DNA of 64,000 nucleotides from Xenococcaceae cyanobacterium MO_167.B27. Its GTDB lineage: Bacteria; Cyanobacteriota; Cyanobacteriia; Cyanobacteriales; Xenococcaceae. The position numbers were made by a program, and so were the translations under genes. The notes beneath the pieces are model-generated. The model was not told where the DNA came from. It worked only from the letters and a program-made list of their open reading frames with translations, and made no database searches. The stretch is from contig JASJCP010000005.1 of assembly GCA_030065935.1 (NCBI GenBank), forward strand, positions 1 through 64,000, given 5' to 3'. Position 1 is the stretch's first letter, and the number at the start of each line of letters is the position of its first letter. Positions 20,474 to 29,378 of the stretch are shown piece after piece.

Positions 20474-21673
20474 ATGTCAAAGGGATTTAGTATCCTTGGC
20501 GACAAAAAAATGAAATCAACCAACATTCAATGGCAACGCATAAGCGGAATCGTAGCGGTGCAAGGCTCAATTACTTTAGCTTGGGTTATCTATTCTCTCT
20601 ACTTACCTAATTTACTGGTTCAGTTAGGGTTTTCCAAATCTTTAGCTGGAATTATCCTAATCATAGAACACGCTTTAGAAGCATTAATTGAACCAATTTG
20701 TGGAGGTTTTTCTGACCGATCTTTTCAACTTTTGGGAACTCGCGAACCCTTGATCAAGGTTGGAGTAGTTTTAGCTGCAACATTCTTTATTATTTTGCCC
20801 TGGATCGGATTTTTGATTGCTCCTGTTACAGTTTGGCGTTGGAGTTTACCTTTAATCGCGGTATTCTGGGCTTCAGCAATGGCGATATTTCGTAGCCCAG
20901 TTATTGCACTATTAAGACTAGCAACACCAGAACCAAAGCTACCCCTAGCAGCAAGCTGTTTAACTTTAGTGCAGCAATTAATTGGGGCATTTCGCTTTAC
21001 AGCATATAATTTCATTTTGTCTATGGGTCCTTTATTTGCTTTTGCCCTTGGTTCTTTTGTCTTATTAGGAGCGACAGCTTTTTTACGTCAGGTAACACCT
21101 CCAATTGCACCTCAAAACGTTTCTCAAAGTTTACCCAGGATTCCATTTCGGATCGTAGCCCTTGTAGTTGGAGTTGGTATTGCTATTGGTTGGAGTTTGC
21201 GTTTTTTAATGGCTGGACTAAGCATTTATTTCGGTCAGTCTGCTAGTTCGGGGCTGTTAGGCTTCAGTCTGCTACTGGCAATATTTGCTGTTCCTGCGGG
21301 ACATTTTGCAGTTTACGTCGGCAATACTCCCTTAGTATTGGGGGGAATGATGTTAACAGCAATCTTATTAAAACTTATTTTGTCTGCTAGTTCGATCTTT
21401 ACCTTGGTAATAGGCTTGATCTTAATGGCTTTCGCTTTTAGTACAGTACTCAATGGAATTGTACCCTTTGTCTTAGAACTAGTCCCAGAAAAGAGAGCAG
21501 GTTTAGGACTTGGCATATATTTTGGAGCTTTTGGTGGTGCAATTAGCTTTTTCGATCTATTCTTTAAAGGCTTGAATGATTTGAACTTACAGACAAGCTT
21601 CGGAGCAATTTCACTAATCGTTGCTGGTTTATTTGTGGCTATTAGCTTAAGGGTTAAAGATCGCAGAAGGTAG
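20474..21673 (+). CDS. Major facilitator superfamily transporter
   Basis: About 12 hydrophobic segments; MFS-like loop GGFSDRSFQLLGTREPLI. Confidence 0.75.
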   Translation: MSKGFSILGDKKMKSTNIQWQRISGIVAVQGSITLAWVIYSLYLPNLLVQLGFSKSLAGIILIIEHALEALIEPICGGFSDRSFQLLGTREPLIKVGVVLAATFFIILPWIGFLIAPVTVWRWSLPLIAVFWASAMAIFRSPVIALLRLATPEPKLPLAASCLTLVQQLIGAFRFTAYNFILSMGPLFAFALGSFVLLGATAFLRQVTPPIAPQNVSQSLPRIPFRIVALVVGVGIAIGWSLRFLMAGLSIYFGQSASSGLLGFSLLLAIFAVPAGHFAVYVGNTPLVLGGMMLTAILLKLILSASSIFTLVIGLILMAFAFSTVLNGIVPFVLELVPEKRAGLGLGIYFGAFGGAISFFDLFFKGLNDLNLQTSFGAISLIVAGLFVAISLRVKDRRR

Positions 21674-21777
21674 AATTAGCAGGTCTCAACTATGTAGTAA
21701 TTTCTGCAAGCTAATTAAGTTTTCTTTAAAGTTATTGCTCATAAGCTATATTAAAACTATTACGATAGCATTATAGT

Positions 21778-22209
21778 TTGATGGTAGTTGGTACTTCAGA
21801 AGCAGCGAAAATCTTAAATATCTCTTCTGCTAGACTTAGAGTTCTTCTTATTGCAGGGAGAGTAGAAGGGGCTTACAAGACAGGAAAGATGTGGTTGATT
21901 CCTTTATTCAAGGGCAAACCCATAATTGAGAAAGGGAAAAGAGGTCCTGCTCCTCGTTGGCGTAATCCTAGAAAGCCAGCTAAAACAATCATTCACGTTA
22001 ATACACACAAAATTCAAGACAATAAAAAGCACCAAAAAAAACAGGCAGTAATTACGGTGAAAAAAGGAAATACTAATGTGTATGGACACCAGGTAGAAAT
22101 TCCAGGAGGATGTCGCGTTGTGTATCGTCCTGATAATCCTATTTGTGGTGGTGCTAGGGTCTGGATTGAAACTCTTTTTGATGTTCGAGTTACTTGTTTA
22201 GACCTGTGA
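21778..22209 (+). CDS. HTH (excisionase-like) protein with basic middle region
   Basis: GTSEAAKILNISSARLRVLLIAGRVEGAYKTGKMWLIP. Confidence 0.6.
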   Translation: MMVVGTSEAAKILNISSARLRVLLIAGRVEGAYKTGKMWLIPLFKGKPIIEKGKRGPAPRWRNPRKPAKTIIHVNTHKIQDNKKHQKKQAVITVKKGNTNVYGHQVEIPGGCRVVYRPDNPICGGARVWIETLFDVRVTCLDL

Positions 22210-22441
22210 CTTCTCCCGCAGGCTAAACCCATGCGGGCTTTATCTCTCGCGAGATAAACCTTACTGCCCTACGCCACTTATCTAGAACTATGACAGCTAT
22301 CACAATTCCCCGACAGTACGACAATTTGAAAGTCAATTTCTTTCCCCGAATGTCCTTCGGTAAAGCGCGTATTAGAAAAAATACTCATACATCTAATTAC
22401 GCTTGGAATTTTACCGATGAGACTCTCTCATCGAACCCCAT

Positions 22442-22640
22442 ATTCCAAATTTTCTAGGTGCGTTGCTTTGTACGAAGTTACAGCAATTTTTAGCTAGATT
22501 TTACGTACAAAATTATTATACAACGGCTCAAACCCTTGTTATATGAAGATTCTGTATCCAAACTGTAAAACTATGACCAATAACTTATCGCGCTCGCAAT
22601 CACATCCCTGCCCCCTGAACGGGGCGGGAATTCCCGCTCG
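22442..22640 (+). ncRNA. Structured RNA-like repeat, copy 2
   Basis: Stem TTTGTACG (22467-22474)/CGTACAAA (22504-22511); terminal stem 22607-22628; conserved end GGGAATTCCCGCTC; homologous to 1-200. Confidence 0.55.
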
Positions 22641-22656
22641 CATTTTAAGATGTTTT

Positions 22657-24552
22657 TTATTTCAGCAGGCGCAAACCATTTAAAGTCACTAATAAGGTCG
22701 AACCTTCATGTCCGATTACTCCCAAGGGTAAATTAATACTACCGATTAAATTCGCTACCAACAGCAAGCAGATAAACGAGAGAGCGAAAGTGATATTTTG
22801 TTTGACGATGCGATTAGCACGACGACCAAGTTTAATCGCCTGGGATAATTTTTCTAAATTATCTGACATTAAAACAATATCCGCGCTCTCTAAAGCGACA
22901 TCCGTACCAGTAACTCCCATTGCTACTCCCACAGTAGCAGCAGCTAAAGCAGGAGCGTCATTAATTCCATCTCCTACCATTGCTACATTTTGGTACTTAT
23001 GTTGTAGGTGTCTGATGACTGTTAGTTTATCTTCTGGTAATAATTCCGCATGAACGCGATCGAGATTCAGGGTTTGAGCTACGCTTTGGGCTGTGGGTTG
23101 ATTGTCTCCTGTCAGCATCGCTGTTGTTTCGATTCCCAGTTGTTTTAAATTAGCGATCGCATTTGCTGCTTCTGGTTTTACTGTATCCGCAACGGCAATA
23201 ATACCGATAATTTCTTCAGCTAAACTCACCCAGACAACGGTTTTACCTTCTGTTTCTAACCTATTACTAACTTGCTTCAATTCAGGAGAGCAAGGGAGTG
23301 ATACTGCTTTACCCACTGTAACCTTTTCTCCTGCTACTTCTCCTATAATTCCTTGACCTGTTTGAGCTTGTATTTTAGTTGCGCTTTGCCATGACAAGTT
23401 AGCTTTATGTGCTGCTTGGATAATAGCTTCACCAATGGGGTGTTCCGAACCAGATTCGATCACAGCAGCTAATTGTAACACTCGCTTGGTAGATTGTTGC
23501 GCTGCGGGAATAATGTCTGCTACCTGTAATTGTCCTGTGGTGAGAGTACCCGTTTTATCAAAAGCGATCGCTCTTACTCGACCAATTTTTTCTAACTGCG
23601 CTCCATTTTTAAATAAAATTCCCTGTCGCGCCCCACAAGCAATACCCGATAGCAGAGTGGGCATAATTGATGCCATCAAAGCACAAGGAGAGGCTACTAC
23701 TAAAAAGATGAGCATTCGATAAATAGTCGTTTCCCAGTCCCAACCCAAAACAAAAGGAGGTAAAGTTCCTAAAATTAGACCCAATAAGACAATTACTTTG
23801 GCGTAACCTCGTTCAAAACGTTCTACAAATTGCTGAGATGGAGGGGCTTGGGTTTGGGCTTGTTCGACGAGACGAATTACTCTTTGAATCAGACTACTTT
23901 CTGGATGTTGGTGAACCTTGAGTTGTAATACGCCATTGCCATTGAGAGTACCTGCAAAAACTTCGTCCCCGATAGCTTTATCCACAGGAATAGACTCTCC
24001 TGTAATGGGAGCTTGATTGACAGTAGTTGCTCCTTCTAAAATAATTCCATCAGTGGGTATCATTTCTCCAGGCTTGACTTTAACCACATCTCCCACTTGT
24101 AATTGTGCGATCGCTATTTTGGTTTCTCGACCATTGTGGATAACCCTAGCAGTATCGGGAGTAACTGCCATTAAAGATTGAATATTGCGCTCGGTGCGCT
24201 GCATAGCAAAGCTTTCTAAAGCACCACTAATGGCAAAAATCAGAATCAAAACTGCACCATCGACAATTAAATAATATTCTCGTCGCCATAAACCCAAACT
24301 AGCTGCCCCTAAAGCAGCCACAATCATTAATAAATCTACATCTAGCTCTTTTTCTTGCCAGAGGGTAGTGAGTCCCTCTTTAGTACTTTCATAACCGCCA
24401 ATCACATAAGCTGCGGTCAAAATCAATAAAGCCAAACCAATCCAGTTGAAATGAAGGCAAAGCCAGCCGAAAAAAACCAAAATTCCACAGATAGCTGCTG
24501 CGTAGGCCTCTGTATATTTGTATAAAATTCTATCAAAGGTAAGTTGAGCCAT
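22657..24552 (-). CDS. coaT: Cobalt-efflux-type P1B ATPase (CoaT-like, SPC motif); likely start MAQLTFDRILYKY at 24552
   Basis: VVASPCALMASIMP, DKTGTLTTG, GDGINDAPALAAA; no N-terminal metal domain; divergent from a CoaR-type regulator. Confidence 0.85.
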   Translation of the reverse strand: MAQLTFDRILYKYTEAYAAAICGILVFFGWLCLHFNWIGLALLILTAAYVIGGYESTKEGLTTLWQEKELDVDLLMIVAALGAASLGLWRREYYLIVDGAVLILIFAISGALESFAMQRTERNIQSLMAVTPDTARVIHNGRETKIAIAQLQVGDVVKVKPGEMIPTDGIILEGATTVNQAPITGESIPVDKAIGDEVFAGTLNGNGVLQLKVHQHPESSLIQRVIRLVEQAQTQAPPSQQFVERFERGYAKVIVLLGLILGTLPPFVLGWDWETTIYRMLIFLVVASPCALMASIMPTLLSGIACGARQGILFKNGAQLEKIGRVRAIAFDKTGTLTTGQLQVADIIPAAQQSTKRVLQLAAVIESGSEHPIGEAIIQAAHKANLSWQSATKIQAQTGQGIIGEVAGEKVTVGKAVSLPCSPELKQVSNRLETEGKTVVWVSLAEEIIGIIAVADTVKPEAANAIANLKQLGIETTAMLTGDNQPTAQSVAQTLNLDRVHAELLPEDKLTVIRHLQHKYQNVAMVGDGINDAPALAAATVGVAMGVTGTDVALESADIVLMSDNLEKLSQAIKLGRRANRIVKQNITFALSFICLLLVANLIGSINLPLGVIGHEGSTLLVTLNGLRLLK

Positions 24553-24599
24553 TATAGATAGTATAAATGAACTACAAATTAGGATATTAATTGTTAAAT

Positions 24600-24760
24600 A
24601 GGGTGTGGGGAAATGTAGGGAAGTAGGGAAATAGGGAAATAGGGAAGATAGGGGGGGAAAAAAAAAAGTTCCCCAATTCCCCAGTTCCCCACTCGCGAAG
24701 CGACGAGTTGGGTCTCCCCAAGTCCCCAAGTCCCCAAGTCCCCATTCAGCGAAGCACTAA
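24600..24760. repeat. Low-complexity GGGAAATA / CCCCAAGT repeat tract
   Basis: gggaagtagggaaatagggaaatagggaa and ccccaagtccccaagtccccaagtcccc read directly. Confidence 0.7.
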
Positions 24761-24865
24761 TCGTTAAACGAACAGTATTGCTTACTATGACCTTTGACCT
24801 GGGAGCATAGGCTATGTGTGTCTTAATCAACAGGTATAAATTTGACTACTCACTCAAACTACACT

Positions 24866-24887
24866 TTGACATTGGTGTTAAGGTCAA
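24866..24887. promoter_or_regulatory. Candidate MerR/CoaR-type dyad
   Basis: TTGACATTGGTGTTAAGGTCAA has TTGAC/GTCAA dyad symmetry just upstream of the coaR start. Confidence 0.35.
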
Positions 24888-24889
24888 GC

Positions 24890-25984
24890 ATGATGAATCA
24901 ATACTTAACAATCAAACAACTTACAGAAAAAGTAGGCAACGGTCTAACTCCGCGCATGGTACGCTACTATCACCAGATTGGACTGTTGCCAGAAGCAGCG
25001 CGATCGCGTAGTAATTATCGTCTGTATGCAGAAAGTCATGTCCAACAACTGCGAAAAATTCTTGCTCTTAAACAACAGGGGTTTCAACTGGAACATATCC
25101 GCAAGTTACTGTCTATTGAAACCTTACCACCAGCAACCGATATTCTTATTCCTCAACTTCAGCAGCAATATCGCAACGTTATCGAACAAATTGCTAAACT
25201 ACGACAAACTGCATCTGCTTTAGAAGGGTTGTTAGGACGGGACACCCTTTGTCAAACTGTCAGAGCAAATGCGATCGCCCAACTTCAACTTGTAGAACTC
25301 GAAACCTTTTGGGATGCTCTTGATGCAGCTACTCCCTCCCACCCCGAATCTTTTGCAGAATCCTTAAAGCTTTTGTTACCAGATTTATCAGACCGCTCGG
25401 AAATTGAAGCAGATTTACTTTCCCAACTGGTATTAGCTTGTGGCGATGTGAGCTTAGTTAATTTTATCCGAGTTAGTCAAGGAGCAATTGCTGCTGCGAG
25501 AGAGGCTCTCAAATCGGGCTGTCAGATTGTAGGGGATATTCCAGCTATTGTGGCTGCTTGCGACCATACTCGACTGGCTCATCTCGGCTGCCAGATAACA
25601 ACTTTAATGGATAATCCTCATCTTACAGATGCAGCAGAAGCGGAACAAGAGTTTTGGCATTCTACCTCTTGGCACAAAGATTTACAGCAGCTAACTTCTG
25701 GCTGTATTTTGGTTATCGGCTATGCTCCTTCGGTATTAATCTCTATTTGTCGAGCGATCGAAGATGATTTGCTACATCCCGCTCTGATTATTGGTATGCC
25801 CATTGGCTTTAGTCATGCACCCGCAGCTAAACGTTTGCTGATGCGTTCTGGTGTTCCTTTTATTACTATACTTGGTTCTCTCGGTGGTGGTTTATTGGCA
25901 GCAACCGCCCTCAATGCCTTAGCCCAATCTCTAATAGACAAACCAGACTGTCACTGTTATTTGAGTGCAGGACAAAGCACATAA
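24890..25984 (+). CDS. coaR: CoaR: MerR-type HTH fused to precorrin-8X methylmutase-like domain
   Basis: LTIKQLTEKVGNGLTPRMVRYYHQIGLLPEAARSRSNYRLY plus CobH/CbiC-like C-terminus (GDVSLVNFIRVSQGAIAAAREAL...GMPIGFSHAPAAKRLLM). Confidence 0.85.
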   Translation: MMNQYLTIKQLTEKVGNGLTPRMVRYYHQIGLLPEAARSRSNYRLYAESHVQQLRKILALKQQGFQLEHIRKLLSIETLPPATDILIPQLQQQYRNVIEQIAKLRQTASALEGLLGRDTLCQTVRANAIAQLQLVELETFWDALDAATPSHPESFAESLKLLLPDLSDRSEIEADLLSQLVLACGDVSLVNFIRVSQGAIAAAREALKSGCQIVGDIPAIVAACDHTRLAHLGCQITTLMDNPHLTDAAEAEQEFWHSTSWHKDLQQLTSGCILVIGYAPSVLISICRAIEDDLLHPALIIGMPIGFSHAPAAKRLLMRSGVPFITILGSLGGGLLAATALNALAQSLIDKPDCHCYLSAGQST

Positions 25985-26239
25985 GATTAAGCTTTTATGA
26001 ACATCTATGTGGAGCGTGAGTTATTGAGGTAACTTACTAATATCATTAAATGAGAATGATTACCTATAACTAACAGTTTTATGACTAAAATTAATGCTAA
26101 TAATCTTGCAAAAGATTACTATACGGCACTTAATGTAGCTAATAAAATCTCTAATTTAAGAATCTATAGCATTTATTAAAACACTCGATCGCATAAACTA
26201 CTAAAAATGATTTTTCTAATAATGCTCACGGAGTTTTAG

Positions 26240-26490
26240 ATGATTCTCACAGAAATCCAAAACTTCCTAATCAATTGTCATTGCTTCTGTTTGGTGGAAA
26301 TGGAAAGAAACTTTTGCCAGCGATAGATATGCACTTAGACCAATGCTAAACAAGTTATAAGAATTTCAAAAATTACCGCTACACATCAATCTCCGCGTCA
26401 CCCTGTCCCCGGGTCTCCGCGTAAATCATCTGTAGCCAAGTTAAATGAAAAGGATATTAATTAAAAAAGGTAGAGGACAAATGAGATAAT
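26240..26490 (+). pseudogene. Degraded feoC-like gene
   Basis: MILTEIQNFLINCHCFCLVEMERNF... matches FeoC but with stops and frameshifts; LIKKGR-encoding block follows after inserted sequence. Confidence 0.7.
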
Positions 26491-26593
26491 TCCTAGACAT
26501 GGATTCAACCCTAATTTTTTTGAAGTCTGAAGGTCACATGAGTTCTTAAGTACCTGAAAACTCAACACACTCGATTACCATAAATTCCTAAAA

Positions 26594-26974
26594 ATGATTC
26601 TTAAAGAACTGCAAGACTTTGTACTCGATTATCATCGCGTTTCTTTAGCAGAAATGGAGTTGCACTTTCATATGGATGGAGACGCACTCAGGCAAATGCT
26701 CTTGAAGTTAATTAAAAAAGGAAGGGTACGCAAGTTACCGATTCCCGATAAGTGTCATGGCTGTACTTTCTGCAATCCCGATACTATCGAATTTTATGAA
26801 TGGGTAGATCGAGACCAACCTGATACTCCCCATCTGGCTAAAAGTTCTCTCACCAAAGCTCAAATTCACAGTATTCACGCCCCAATGGATGAACTTACAG
26901 CTTCCGACTCACCAGAGATCAAATATGCAGTAATTTTGCACAATTATGACAAAACAAAGGAAGAAGAAGGATAA
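26594..26974 (+). CDS. FeoC-like winged-helix Cys-motif protein, C-terminally extended
   Basis: MILKELQDFVLDYHRVSLAEMELHFHMDGDALRQMLLKLIKKGRVRKL...KCHGCTFCNPDTIEFYEW. Confidence 0.78.
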   Translation: MILKELQDFVLDYHRVSLAEMELHFHMDGDALRQMLLKLIKKGRVRKLPIPDKCHGCTFCNPDTIEFYEWVDRDQPDTPHLAKSSLTKAQIHSIHAPMDELTASDSPEIKYAVILHNYDKTKEEEG

Positions 26975-27001
26975 ACAATTACGATCAAAAGGAAATTAAT
27001 C

Positions 27002-27307
27002 ATGAACTGGTTCTTTAAACGTTCGCCAACCAAAGAAATTCAATTACAGGTTGAGGAGCTTCACTGTGAGATGTGCGCTCAAACCGTTAGAGAAGCTCTG
27101 CAAAAAGTTGCAGGAGTTAACAAAGTGAAAGTAAATCTGTCCCAAAAAAAAGTTACAGTGGCGCACCGCGTACACGAAGTGCGTCGAAGACTAGCGGATC
27201 TCTTCGAGATCGCTGACTGTCTAGAAGTTAGTGTTGAGTCTCTGATTCAAGCTCTAGAACCCACAGGATATCGAGCCAAGCCAATTCTTGCAGCTAAAAG
27301 CAAATAA
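27002..27307 (+). CDS. HMA-domain metallochaperone-like protein with in-frame palindrome-derived insertion
   Basis: LQVEELHCEMCAQTVREALQKVAGVNKVKVNLSQKKVTV (CxxC replaced by CEMC); insertion AHRVHEVRRRLADLFEIA. Confidence 0.8.
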   Translation: MNWFFKRSPTKEIQLQVEELHCEMCAQTVREALQKVAGVNKVKVNLSQKKVTVAHRVHEVRRRLADLFEIADCLEVSVESLIQALEPTGYRAKPILAAKSK

Positions 27308-27475
27308 GCCTTTTTAAACTTTTATCTCTCTTCTGGCAGAAGACCCTCACGTCCCGTGACGGGATGAATGACAGTCAGGGTTTAGATTAATAATCGTGAA
27401 GTTTACAATTAGTTCTTGTATTTTGTAAAAAACTGTAGTATGATAAGTATCATAACAACATAGCATGAGGTCGAA

Positions 27476-28585
27476 ATGCTTAATCTAATTTACAACTACA
27501 AGTTACATCCAACAGATAAACAGATAGAAATAATTGAACATAATCTCAATGTTTGTAAATCTGTTTGGAATCATGCTCTATACAAAAGAAAACTTTGGTA
27601 TAACAGCCGTAGTTGTGATATTAATAAGTGTTCGATAATCTCTGAATATGTTGTTGAACCATTTGAATATCCGTCTTACCATACTCAATCTTCTGAACTT
27701 ACTCAGGCTAAGAAAACTAACCCTTACTTGAAATCTGGTAACGCTCAAGCTATGCAACAAACATTACGAAAGTTGGATAGAGCATTCAATGATATGACTC
27801 GTAAAGGAATGGGATTTCCACGTTACAAAAAGAAGATGAAATCTTTTAATCTTCTGAGTAACAAGTTTGAGATTAATGGTAATTACCTCAAGATGCCTCT
27901 ACTTAAAAATATTAAGTTGAGAAAATCTAGAGATATTCGGTCAGGTTTCAAAATTAAACAAGTTCAAATCATTAAGAAAGCATCTGGTTATTATGCTAAT
28001 GTAACGATTCAACTTGATGTTAATGTACCTTTACCTTTACCTCATGGTCATGCTGTAGGTATAGATGTAGGTATTAAAAGTATGCTATCTACTTCTGATG
28101 GAAATGTAATCGCTCGACCCTCGTTCTTAGACAAAGCACTGCGTAAGATTAAATTACTACAAAGAAAGCTGAAAAAGAAACGTATTGGTTCTTCTAAATG
28201 GAACAAACTACAGAGAAAAATAGCCCTATTACATGAAGCAGTAGCTAATAGAAGAAAGGACTATCATTTCAAACTCTCCCATCAATTATGTAATGGAGTA
28301 GGAATGATATTTGTAGAAGATATAAACTTTACATCTTGGAGTAAAGGTATGTTCTGCAAACAATCCGTTGATATGGGGCTAGGTCAATTCTTCAATATAC
28401 TAGAGTATGTATGCTCAGTAACGGATACATATTTCTCTAAAGTAGATAAGAATTTCACATCTCAAATATGTCCTAATTGTGGCACTCATACAGGTAAGAA
28501 AGAACTCAATATAAGAGTACATAAGTGTAATGAGTGCGGATATGAGCAAGATAGAGATGTAGCGGAGGCACGAAGTTGTACGTAA
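27476..28585 (+). CDS. tnpB: TnpB (IS200/IS605 family), C-terminal frameshift
   Basis: GIDVGIKSMLS, VEDINF, zinc ribbon CPNCGTHTGKK...CNECGYEQDRDVAEA; the expected tail VVRNRGLTAVGAPVVKLPS lies in another frame. Confidence 0.88.
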   Translation: MLNLIYNYKLHPTDKQIEIIEHNLNVCKSVWNHALYKRKLWYNSRSCDINKCSIISEYVVEPFEYPSYHTQSSELTQAKKTNPYLKSGNAQAMQQTLRKLDRAFNDMTRKGMGFPRYKKKMKSFNLLSNKFEINGNYLKMPLLKNIKLRKSRDIRSGFKIKQVQIIKKASGYYANVTIQLDVNVPLPLPHGHAVGIDVGIKSMLSTSDGNVIARPSFLDKALRKIKLLQRKLKKKRIGSSKWNKLQRKIALLHEAVANRRKDYHFKLSHQLCNGVGMIFVEDINFTSWSKGMFCKQSVDMGLGQFFNILEYVCSVTDTYFSKVDKNFTSQICPNCGTHTGKKELNIRVHKCNECGYEQDRDVAEARSCT

Positions 28586-28589
28586 TAGA

Positions 28590-28720
28590 GGATTAACTGC
28601 GGTCGGTGCGCCCGTGGTGAAATTGCCCAGTAATGGCGTTCTGGCGGGGACTATTGCAGTCTAGCTAAGAGTCTATATGGGAATCCCTCGTCTCCGACGA
28701 TGGGAGGTTCAATTACCCCA
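28590..28720 (+). mobile_element. Right end of the tnpB element
   Basis: GGGAATCCCTCGTCTCCGACGATGGGAGGTTCAA hairpin typical of IS200/IS605 right ends. Confidence 0.6.
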
Positions 28721-28763
28721 AGCACATTTTTCTTTAACCTATAGAGTAAAAGTAAATTATTCC

Positions 28764-29378
28764 ATGACAGCTACAACTTCAACCAATAATCTCAGTAACC
28801 TTTCCCCAGAAGATGCAACCTCCAACGTTAGAGCATTTTTAAAAGAACATGGAGAGATCGAGATGATTCTCCCAGTGGCGATCGCAGTATTCGTTACTAG
28901 CCGATTTCAACTGCGAGGAGCAAATGCCTTACTAGTAAATCTGTTGGTGGCAAGTTTAGCCCGTCAACTCTTTATCCAACTAAAAAAAGAACCACCATCC
29001 GCAGTAATCGAGAGCAATAATTCTAATAATTCTCATAATTCTAATTCGACTGGAGAAGAGAGCGAAGCACCAGAAACCGATCTCCTAGGTTATGCGCACC
29101 GCGAAGCGGATCTCTTCGAGATCGCTCATGCTGTTCCTGGACGAGTTCGTTTGAAAATGCCTCAATTAGCAATTGATGCGGATTTTGCCCGTCGTTTAAA
29201 ACAGGCTTTAGATGCAGATGAATATGTCAATTGGGTTCGGATTAATCGCCCAGCAGCTTCCATAGCGATTAAATATAACAATCAAGGACTCTCTGATTGG
29301 GAGTTAGGGCTGCGTTTGATGAATATTATCAATACGGTGCAACAAGAAAACCAAGTGCCTCAACCAATATCGAACTAA
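28764..29378 (+). CDS. HMA_2-like domain protein with one hydrophobic region; ORF upstream of 28764 is transposon sequence
   Basis: HAVPGRVRLKMPQLAIDADFARRLKQALDADEYVNWVRINRPAASIAIKYNN, also seen at the N-terminus of the two P1B ATPases. Confidence 0.75.
   Translation: MTATTSTNNLSNLSPEDATSNVRAFLKEHGEIEMILPVAIAVFVTSRFQLRGANALLVNLLVASLARQLFIQLKKEPPSAVIESNNSNNSHNSNSTGEESEAPETDLLGYAHREADLFEIAHAVPGRVRLKMPQLAIDADFARRLKQALDADEYVNWVRINRPAASIAIKYNNQGLSDWELGLRLMNIINTVQQENQVPQPISN

Noticed and set aside
22295-22459. 55-codon ORF MTAITIPRQYDNLKVNFFPRMSFGKARIRKNTHTSNYAWNFTD...
   Set aside because: Overlaps the structured RNA region and has no recognised family; frame may be incidental
22442-22640. Group II intron (TAG|GTGCG looks like a 5' intron boundary)
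   Set aside because: No domain V/VI or intron-encoded reverse transcriptase before coaT; repeat is only about 200 nt
24600-24760. Possible CRISPR-like array
   Set aside because: Repeats are very short and contiguous, without uniform spacers; no CRISPR array seen in the window
24553-24830. N-terminal extension of the coaT ORF and ORF 24594-24830
   Set aside because: Translates a low-complexity GGGAAATA/CCCCAAGT repeat; MAQLTFDRIL at 24552 is a better start
28677-28763. N-terminal extension of the HMA_2 gene
   Set aside because: It is the right end of the TnpB element (GGGAATCCCTCG...GAGGTTCAA)
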